This document shows, piece after piece, positions 1-8,916 of a stretch of 64,000 nucleotides of DNA. Every line of letters begins with the position of its first letter. Positions within the stretch are counted from its first letter, which is position 1. The position numbers were made by a program, and so were the translations under genes. Source of the stretch: Chimonanthus salicifolius (lineage: Eukaryota > Streptophyta > Magnoliopsida > Laurales > Calycanthaceae). The stretch covers positions 93,927,064 through 93,991,063 of the forward strand of contig CM023532.1 in NCBI GenBank assembly GCA_013350335.1. Reading direction: 5' to 3'. A model generated the notes under the pieces. It saw only the letters and a list, made by a program, of their open reading frames with translations, ran no database searches and was not told where the DNA came from.

Positions 1-1
1 G

Positions 2-646
2 AGGAAAATTACCCAAATCTTGATCCTACTGAAGATCTCCGGTAATGAAGATAAGATATTGCTGGCTACCTCACAATTGATTGATGATGCCGGCAAATGG
101 TGGGAAGTGGTACAGCGACAGAGGGCACTGATTCCGGAAGGGGAAAGGACTGCGATGACGTGGGAGCGGCTCTCGGCTATGTTTCTGGATCACTACTTTC
201 CAGAAGAGGAGAAGGAGCGCCACACCCAACCGTTCCTATCTTTGGTGCAGGGTACCATGACTGTGGCAGAGTACCATCAGGAGTTCCTCCGTCTATCTTG
301 TTATGCCTTATACATGGTGGACATGGAGTACAGAAGGGCTCACAAATTTGAGCGGGGCCTTCGACGGAGCATCAAGGCCAAGGTGACCATCTTCAAGGCA
401 CCTACACTGGCGGAGGTGGTCAGTAGAGCCACCATAGCGGAGCAGGAGATGACAAAGACAATGCAGTTTGTGGATAACCGCCGAGGCCAGAGCGGGGGAA
501 GTACCTTTCATCCCAACAAAAGGTTCCGACCTAACCTTGGGAGACCCTCACTTTCCGTTGGGTTAACTGGGGGCTTTCGTCCCAATCATCCCTCCCCATC
601 AGCAACAGTTTGTCAAGTCCCCCGAGGTGTGAGCACCTGTTACTAG
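2..646 (+). pseudogene. gag: gag fragment of element A
   Basis: The frame is open from the window edge and belongs to a Ty3 capsid/nucleocapsid precursor. The Retrotrans_gag core is recognised by WWEVV, a TWERLSAMFLDHYFP stretch and TVAEYHQEFLRLS, the same blocks as in the gags at 39285-40649 and 50609-51720. A Ser/Pro/Arg-rich linker follows. A CCHC zinc knuckle begins at 638, but its third codon is TAG (644-646); element B has CAG there. Beyond the stop the knuckle continues in frame (GHFKREC). The N-terminal roughly 100 residues are outside the window. It would package genomic RNA in an intact element. Confidence 0.85.
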
Positions 647-829
647 TGTGGCCAGCAGGGCCATTTCAAAAGGGAATGCCCACAGAACAGCAAACCCTCT
701 TACTGCAGGGGTTCCTTTCACCCTCTAGCCAGATCAGCTCATTCATGAGGAACCAGGGCATACAACCAGGCGGGACAGGCACCTAACCCGACAGGATCTG
801 GACGGCAGTATACCTTAGCTCCTCTAGAG

Positions 830-1192
830 GTGGTGGATCACTCTGTGATTCAAGGTATGGCAGTAGTCGGTAGTTCTTATGCTTTCACATTATTTGATTC
901 TGGAGCATCCCACTCATTTGTATCTGCTGCATTCATATTTGCTACGGGCACCTTAATACAAAAATTGTCCATATCACTTACTATTGTATCCCCCGTCGGA
1001 GACACATCATTGGGACTCATATGTACAGCAGTAAACACTGAACTCACTGGATTCCGATTTGAATTCAACTATCTGGTACTCGAAATGACTGAGTACGACA
1101 TCATCTTTGGCATGGACTGGTTGGCTAGCTTTCAGGCCAACATTGATTGCCATCTCCGCAGGGTGATATTTTGGTCACCCGAGGGAAAGTGA
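830..1192 (+). pseudogene. Aspartic protease domain of element A
   Basis: This is a retropepsin-like protease that would cut the polyprotein. The catalytic motif is DSGASHSF (DSG in place of the more common DTG), followed by the second conserved block YDIIFGMDWL. The frame ends at TGA 1190-1192, where element B has CGA, consistent with a deaminated CpG. It lies between the gag knuckle and the RT in the usual chromovirus order. Confidence 0.8.
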
Positions 1193-1225
1193 TATGCGGT
1201 ATACGCTGACAAACAGAGTGTCCCT

Positions 1226-2758
1226 ATGACTAGAAGGTTGCATGAAGAATTGAACCACCTGGTACTGAACAACATTAGATTAGACAAGGCACCGGTGGTT
1301 GAACTTCCGACTGTAGTGAAAGACTACGCAGATGTATTCCCGACAGAGCTCCCTGGTCTGCCACGTAAGAGGGAGATTGATTTTGAGATCAAGCTGTATC
1401 CTGGCACTACTCCAGTGTCATCGCCACATTACCGGATGGCACCAGATGAGATGTCCGAGCTAATGAAGCAGATTGATGAACTGCTCAGACTAGGATTCAT
1501 CCAGAACAACACATCATCTTGAGGAGCCCCGGTATTATTTGTGAAGAAGAAGGATGGTACACTTCGGATGTGTGTGGATTCCAGAAAATTGAACCAGCTG
1601 ACAGTCAGAAACAAGTGCCCTCTGCCCAGGATTGATGATTTATTCAATCAAATCAGGGGTTCCAGCCACTTCTCCAAGATTGATCTGATGTCCGGCTACC
1701 ATCAAATCTGGGTTAGGGATGATGACATAGAGAAGATGGCTTTCAGGATGCGGTATGGACTATTTGAGTATGTGGTCATGCCGTTTGGACTTACCAATGC
1801 ACCGGTTGTGTTCATGGATCTGATGAATAGGATCTTCCGTCCTTTCATGGACAAGCTTGTGATTGATTTTATTGATGACATCCTGATCTATTCCAAAAAT
1901 CAGGAGGACCATGCTGAGCATTTGCGGATAGTCCTGGACACCCTGAAGAAGAAACAACTGTATGCCAAAGCAAGCAATTGTGAATTCTGGCTATCTGAGG
2001 TTAACTTCTTGGGGTATATTATATCAGCGGAATGTATAGCCTTGTACCCGGCTAAGGCGGCGGCAGTGAGAGAATGGAAATCACTGAAGAATGTGATCGA
2101 GATCCGTTGCTTTCTGGGATTGGTTGGTTACTATAGGAAGTTTATCATGGACTTCTCCAAGATTGCATCTCCACTTACCCGACTCACTCAGAAAGGAGTC
2201 AAATTTGAGTGGTCGGATGTATGCAACTGGAGATTCGAGGAATTGAAGGAGAGGCTTACAATTGCTCCTATTCTGATTTTGCCGGAAAGGGCAAGGGGAA
2301 GTATACTGTGATGCTTCAGGAGAGGGACTTGGGTGTTCTCTCACTCAAATTCAACGTGTGGTGGCTTATGGTTCAAGACAATTGAAGATCATGAACGCCA
2401 CTATCCCACGCATGATCTGGAACTTGCCGCAGTGGTTTTCGCTCTCAAAAGCTGGTGACACTATCTTTATGGCGAAAAGTTTGAGGTGTTTTCAAACCAC
2501 AAAAGCCTGAAATATTTGTTTGATTAGAAGGAACTCAACATGAGGCAACGCAGATGGATGGAATATCTACAAGATTATGAATTTACGCTTCGATATCATC
2601 CTGGCAAGCCGAACAAAGTGGCGGATGCCCTCAGTCGTATGTCACATGCAACAATGGCTAGTTTGATCAGGAAGGAATGGGAGATGCTAAATACCATTTG
2701 AGAATTCAAGTATATTAAAAACCATGGGAGTATGTAAAATCTGATCATACGGTCCAAC
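1226..2758 (+). pseudogene. pol: Reverse transcriptase-RNase H of element A
   Basis: The RT begins with the linker block FPTELPGLPRKREIDFEI and carries RT motifs [39 protein letters not shown] and [10 protein letters not shown], with the catalytic FIDD at 1868-1879. The thumb region [19 protein letters not shown] follows. The RNase H part, from about 2290, is recognisable ([21 protein letters not shown]) but heavily broken. There is a TGA at 1520-1522 where B has TGG, a TAG at 2525-2527 where B has CAG, and a TGA at 2699-2701 where B has CGA. It cannot make an active enzyme. Confidence 0.85.
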
Positions 2759-4375
2759 ATGGTCTCCAAGATTGAACAGGAGCAACGAACAAATCCAGAA
2801 GTGGAGGAGATATGGGTTAAGATCTCTACTGGTGAGGTTATACCGGAATGGGAGTTACGACCAGGACAGGGTCTTGTATTCCTAGGTAGGACATATGTGC
2901 CTAAGAGCTGCAGAAGAGAGTTATTGATCAAGGCACACCAAACCAAACTCTCTATTCATCAGGGCAGCACCAAGATGTATCATGATCTGAAGAGAAACTA
3001 TTGGTGGCATGGACTCAAAAGAGATGTGGCAGAGTTTGTTGATCACTACCTAACTTGTCAGCAAGTTAAGACTGAACATTAGAACCCACCGGGGTTACTC
3101 AAACCCTTACCAGTACCGGAGTGGAAATGGGAACATATCTCCGTGGATTTTGTGACAAGGTTGCCAAGGTCATCAAAAGGCAACGATGCAATATGGGTTT
3201 TGGTAGATCAATTGACCAAGTCAAAACACTTCCTCCCCATCAAGATGACAGATTCATCTGAGATTTTGGGTCGACGGTATATCAGGGATATCATCAGACT
3301 ACATGGTATTCCCCAGACTATTGTGTCCGACAGAGATGGCCGATTCACCAGCAGAGTGTGGCAGAGCATTTAGTCGGCTATGGGGACAGATCTATTGACT
3401 TGCATAGCATTCCATCCACAGGCTGATGGACAGTCGGAGAGGACGATACAGACATTGGAGGATATGCTGAGAGCATGTATGCTAGACTTCAAGGGTGGAT
3501 GGGAGGATCACTTACCACTGGTGGAGTTCTCTTAAAACAACAGTTACCAGGTAAGCCTCGAGATGGCTCCATTCGAGGCCTTGTATGGTAGACCATGTAG
3601 ATCACCAGTGTGTTGGACAGAGGCCGGTGAGCTTGCACTTATTGGACCCGAGCTAGTTACAAAGACTACGGCTCAAATTAAGTTGATACGACAGCACCTA
3701 CTTACTGCACATAGTCGTCAGAAGAGCTACGCTGACAAGAGGAGAAGATTCCTTGAGTTTGAGATGGGAGACTTAGTGTTCTTGAAAGTCTCGCCACGGA
3801 AGGGACACATGCGAATCGGGAAGAAAGGGAGGAAAAACTCTCCGAGTTGGGCTGGTTGCTCAATCAGTCTGAAATCCGTAAGTATGCCCATCCACTAGGC
3901 AATGCTATTCACTCATAGAATAGATTTAGGCACGAGACAGAGCCTTTCAACAAATCAATCTTACCTATTATCCCATTCCCATTAGCTCATTTGTTCCTAG
4001 TAACAATCCATTCTCTACGTTTTTGGGGGAGGGAACGTGAAAGGGCCATTTCCAATACTAAAGTGGGTGGGGGAGGTGGCTTATCAATTGGCACTTCCTA
4101 CACAGTTATCATCTTTGCACAATGTGTTCCATGTCTCCATGTTGAGGAAATACAACCCTGATCCTTCACACATGTTGAACGTGCAAGATGTTGATGTGCA
4201 AAGCGACGTGACCTATGTGGAGAAGCTCGTCAGAGTGATCGGAAAGGAACAGAGAGTACTACGGAACCGAGCCATTCACTTCGTCAAGGTGGTATGGGAT
4301 TGATAAGGTAATGAGGAAGCCACCTGGGAACTTGAATCAGAAATGTGAACAGCTCATCCGGAGTTTTTTGTATAA
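2759..4375 (+). pseudogene. pol: Integrase and chromodomain-like tail of element A
   Basis: The N-terminal HHCC zinc-binding region includes [19 protein letters not shown] and CLTCQ-like residues (here [11 protein letters not shown]). The core shows [26 protein letters not shown] and [13 protein letters not shown], i.e. the D, D and E of a DD35E integrase. The C-terminal part (MAPFEALYGRPCRSP) runs to about 3830. It is then cut by foreign DNA of about 200 bp, resumes at 4034 (GPFPIL), and ends with a chromodomain-like tail (VLRNRAIHFVKVVWD). Stops include TAG 3371-3373 and TGA 4301-4303, where the sister copy has CGA. The final stop is TAA 4373-4375. Confidence 0.82.
3832..4033. other. About 200 bp of unexplained foreign DNA inside pol
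   Basis: In element B and in I2/I3 the reading GKKGKLSPR(F/Y)VGPF is continuous. In element A the frame breaks after GKKG, and about 200 bp unlike anything else in the window follow before GPFPIL resumes. No clear target duplication, terminal repeat or open frame is visible. It could be filler DNA from double-strand break repair or an organelle fragment. I cannot tell which by eye. Confidence 0.6.
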
Positions 4376-4420
4376 GTTGTTTGAAACCCTACTTTGCTCG
4401 ATTTTCGAGGCGAAAATTTC

Positions 4421-4435
4421 AAAAGAGGGTAATAT
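4421..4435 (+). other. Polypurine tract of element A
   Basis: AAAAGAGGG followed by TAATAT lies directly before the TGTAATAG start of the 3' LTR. The same block occurs before the 3' LTR of B (58775-58788) and, on the minus strand, next to L1, L2, L3 and L4 in family C. It would prime plus-strand DNA synthesis. Confidence 0.75.
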
Positions 4436-5927
4436 TGTAATAGCCGGTTTTTCAATTCAATAAATATATTGGCTATTATTTATTTTTAATTGTTAAAAAT
4501 TAAGATCTATAGATGGAATGGATGTTAGATGGATCAAAGTGGGGCAATGGGACAAGTATGGTCCAATAGACCATGGATAAGATTAATTCTATTTAATTGG
4601 GTCAATGTGGTCAATTGGGTCAAATGCCCAACTGGGACCCAATGGGTCAAAATGGGTTGATGATTAGGGTAAATGGGTAAGGAATGGACTTAATCGGGTC
4701 ATGGACCCAATTATGATCAAAGGCATGGGGTCCACCTCATCAAGTGAGGTGGCAAGTGTATGAGGAATTATCCAAGTGGCATAGCCAAGTGGGACCCAAC
4801 TCCACCTCATCAAGTGAGGTGGCGTGTGGACCAAGGCACATGTGGGGCTAGCCATGTAACACCACAGATTTTTAAGTTATGAATATATATGGAAATTGTC
4901 CAATTAATTTGGGAATTAATGGAAACAGACCTTAGATGGGTAAGGTGTTGGGTGAATTACCCAATTAAGACCCAACGGATTACGGGTAAGGTTCACTTGA
5001 AATAAATGGGTAAGATTTATTTAATTGGATCAAGGTTGTCAATTGGGTCAAATGTCCAATTGGGACCCAATGGGTCTTGGTTGACTTGCTTGACCACCAA
5101 ATGAGTTCAAGTTTGATTAAGGTGTGGCTGAATTTAATTGAATTCAATTAGATTAAGTTCAAAATGGAATCAAGGAATTGAGTTCATTTTAAGTGAGTTA
5201 AATAGAGTTGAATTAAAGATATGAGTTGAATTAAAGAGATGAGTTGAATAAGGAAATGGAGAGTTCCATCTCAAGGGACACCACCATGTACACACATTGG
5301 GGAGGTGGGAGTTTCATCTCATGGGATGAAACTCCAAAGGGATCATTAATGAGGAGGTGAAGGGTTGTTGGTTGTTACACAAAGTATATACAAGGCTACA
5401 CGTTGGGAGATGGAGGGTTTCCATCTCATGATGGAAACCCAAGGGGCATACGGTTGGGAGTTTCATCTCATGGGGTGAAACCCCCAAAGTAAATGTTAAT
5501 GAGGGAGGTGAAGAGTCATAGTGGTTACAAAGGGACAACACCCAAAAGACACCACTCAAGGCCGACCCTCATTGAACAAGAAAAGACTTGTAGTTTCATT
5601 TCACTCTCTCCCTCTCACTCTAGGCCGATCCCCCTCTCAAGACAAGAAACACTTAGGATATTTTTCTACCTCAAGCTTCTCTCTCTCACACAATGCCGAC
5701 CCTCTCTCAAAGACAAAGGAGAAAGGACTTAGAGTTTTCTATCTCTCCTCCTCTCCCTTTCTCAAACCTACACTATTTGGCCGAACCCTCTCTTTAATTT
5801 TTCATCTCCAGACCTCTCAAGCTCACTCTCGGCCAAGGATCAAGAAGGAACAAAGAAGAAAGACTAAGGAAGGAAAAGAGCGGAGGAGCAAGTCGAAACG
5901 AAGGAAATCGAAGGAGTCGCGGAATCG

Positions 5928-7716
5928 GTAAGTACTTGATGAGATTTTAATAAGTAAGAAAAGAATGGTCAAGGATCATGGTTATGTATGTATGGAAAAG
6001 ATCTCATGCATGTCTAAGATAAGGTATTATGATCAAGATCATGAGTTGGCCTTGCATGGCCAAACCCTAAGTTTGATATGCTTGGACCATTAAAGACAAA
6101 GGAAGGGTTAGATGAGGTTCGGCCATGATGTATGGCCGAACCCCATCAAAGGATATAAACATGGTTATATGATTTGAAGAGAAGATGATGAACCATAGGG
6201 TTCAGCCATGGTGTATGGCCGAACCCCATGGAGAAATATTAATGGACTTAGATAGTTTTGGACCATAAAAATGATGGAAAGATGTTGGTAAATGTTAATT
6301 AGTGGTAAAGGATGAAAATCATGCAAATATGTTAGTGGTTTTAAATAAGGTTTAAATGTTGTAAATGATAAACTTGAAATGAGGAAATAAAGAAGAACCA
6401 AGGACCATGGGTTCGGCCATGGTGTATGGCCGAACCCTATGGAGAAACAATTAATGGATGTATTATGGATCCTTGGGTTTAAATGACGAATCTAAGTGTA
6501 TGATTAAACCCCCCATAAAGGGACTTTATTTATGGACCTAAGATTGTGAATGATTTAAAGGGGAAGATGGAAAAAGAAATGACATCAAGGGTTCGCCCAT
6601 GTTGTATGGCCAAACCCCATGAACACATTTTAATGGGTCATTCATGGATCTATCATGTTTAGATGAATGGATTATCAAGCTAAGGAATGGGGGGAATTAT
6701 TAGGTTTTTCATGTCATGATTTATGAATCATTTATGGATCAATGTTTATGGATCAGTTATGGACCTAGGTATGTATAAATAAAAGGAGTGATTAGCTATG
6801 GAAAGAATGATGGCAAAGAGGTAAATATGGTGAAAATGAAAGGACTCATCGGTTCGGCCATGGTGTATGGCCGAACCCCATGGAGAATGTTTTTGTGGAT
6901 GTAGGGCTTTCATTAATGTACAACTAATGGAATGATCTTGGTTTAATTAAAAGATCAAAGGACTAAAAAGAAGGATCCAAAACCAACTGAGTGAGGTTCG
7001 GCCATATTGTATGGCCGAACCCCAATAAGGCATGTTTATGGACTTAAGTATGGTTGGAAATTAAATAGAACGTTGGTTTGACTTATTGATATGTAATAAG
7101 GTAACGGGGTGTCACGAGCGGTGTACGATCGGTGAGCGATTTTCGGACGAAAATGCAAGGACACATTAGTTGGTCATTGGTAGGATTCCTACCTCATTGA
7201 AACCATGGGATATGTATGATGATTTTAATTCATATTTTGATGAGTTATTTTGTATCAAATGTTATGTTTTAATGATGGCATTTTTAATACTATGATTGTA
7301 TTATTACATAGCATATCTGCATTTGCATCTCATGCATGGTATGGGAGGGATGAAATGTAACCGGAGACCCACGCTCCGTCGGGGCGTCTGTAAGGTATCC
7401 GTGAGGGGTACCTTGATGTGCATTATCCATCAAGAGGGGTGTATGACTGATTTGTAACCAGAAATCCATGCTCCGTTGGGGCGTCTGTAAGGCATTCGTA
7501 GATGATACCTTGATGAGGAGTTTCCATCAAGAGGATACTATGTGATGGTGATATGGCTTAATGGGCGGGACTCATGGCATATGACACCATGGCATGGCAT
7601 TGACTTGCATGTTTTTGATATTGTATTATCTATGTGATTTTTGGTACTAACCCATGTGTTAACCCCACTTGGAGTACCTACTGGGCGCGTTGTCTAACGC
7701 CCTACTTCTACCCTAG
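5928..7716 (+). other. Candidate spliceosomal intron inside solo LTR S1
   Basis: The donor context is GGAATCG/GTAAGTAC at 5928. The acceptor is a pyrimidine-rich run ending CCCTAG at 7716, with CTAAC about 20 bases upstream, a good plant branch-point match. The segment of 1,789 nt encloses six hairpin units. The upstream exon is purine-rich (GAAGGAA, GGAGGAGC), like splicing-enhancer sequence. The same signals recur at equivalent places in eight other LTRs here. Splicing itself is inferred. Confidence 0.5.
6116..7022 (+). repeat. Hairpin array of solo LTR S1
   Basis: There are six units of GGTTCGGCCA, a loop of about 7 bases and TGGCCGAACC, near 6116, 6200, 6411, 6589, 6851 and 6994. They are spaced 85-260 bp apart by AT-rich DNA. 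Each can form a stem of 10-12 bp and many are flanked by CATGG. They lack terminal repeats and target duplications of their own. Confidence 0.8.
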
Positions 7717-8916
7717 TTGATGACATAGGGAATGGACAGAACGAGGAATGAGATAGGAGCCAAGCTTAAGAGCTTGGATGTTTTAGTTTCGTTTTATTTA
7801 AGTTGTTAATGGACAATGTAATTTGAGTAACTAGCATTCGGGACGTGTGAACCGTTTTAGTGGACTTGGTCCATGCACACGTATGGTTGGCCAGTTAAGG
7901 GTTGGGTTTTGAAAGCTCAGACTTAGCTCGCGTCGTGACGTTCCCGCTCTCTCTCACTCTTTATTTAAAAATAAAAAAATAGACTCGGATTTTCGGCGAG
8001 TGAAAAAGGACGGGGCGTTACAGGCCACCATGGTTGACTTGGTCAACCATAGGTGACTTCATGGCTGAATTAAAGAGGATCAAGTGAAATGAGTTGAATT
8101 AAATTATTCAATTAAATCACCTAAGTTAGATGGAAATAAATTCTAATGCTTGAGTTAGGAGTTGAGTTGCATTTAAAGGGAGTGAGTCATATGGAAGATG
8201 AACAGATGGAGTGAGTCAAAGGAGAGGTGGGTGGTTTCCATCTCATGGAAACCACTAGCCACAAAATCGTTGGAAAGGGTGGTGTGTGCCATGTGGAGGG
8301 CATGCACCCTCTTGGCTAGACAAAGAACCCATGTGGAGGGCATGCTTCCACTTAGTGAGTCAAAGGGAGGTGGAGGGTTCCATCTCATGGAAGCCACTAG
8401 CCCAAAACCGTTGGAGAGGGTGGTGTGTGCCATGTGGAGAGCATGAATTCCATTGTTTGGTCAAGGAACTCATAGGGAAGACTCCACATTGATGAGGGTG
8501 GTTGGAGGTGGAGTCTTACCCAAGGAAACCCTAGACAAAGATGGAAAGGGTTAGCTTTCCATCTCATTCACTCTCTCACTCTCTCCCTCTCTCAAAGCCA
8601 ACCCTCTCATTAGACAAAAGAAAACACTTCGAGTTTCCCATCTGAAATCCTCTCCCTCTCACCAAAAACCCTAGGGGCTGACCCCTCTCACAAGACAAAA
8701 GAAAAAGACTTTAGGTTTTCCATTCTCTCATCCTCTCCCTCTCTCAAGCTCTCTCCTTGGCCGAACCATCTCTTGGGGTTTTCATCTTAAACTCTCTCCC
8801 TCTCTCAAACCAACACTCTTTGGCCGAAGATCAAGGAGGAAGAAAGAAAGGACTAAGGAAGGAGAAGGTAGGAGGAGTAAGGCGAAACGAAAGAAAATGG
8901 AGCAGTCGCGGAATCG

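Larger units (their letters stand above)
4855..8022 (+). mobile_element. Solo LTR S1 (Ty3), nested in the LTR of A
   Basis: A single LTR of 3,168 bp runs from TGTAACACC to GGCGTTACA with no internal region. The flanks are AGCCA (4850-4854) and GGCCA (8023-8027), a five-base target duplication with one mismatch. This is the product expected when two LTRs of an inserted element recombine. It contains U3 palindromes based on GTTTCATCTCATG, a CT-rich leader (about 5598-5815), a purine-rich stretch (5826-5927), a hairpin array and an acceptor-like site. It is related to the host LTR but in a different sequence group. Confidence 0.85.

Noticed and set aside
5521..5931. Frame of 136 codons rich in Lys, Arg and Ser (similarly 57458-57817)
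   Set aside because: It comes from the CT-rich leader and purine-rich exon of the LTR. Other LTR copies keep the composition but not the frame.
6116..7022. Hairpins as MITE insertions
   Set aside because: Each is only about 30 bp, with no target duplication or terminal motif, and positions are shared by diverged LTRs, so they are inherited parts of the LTR.
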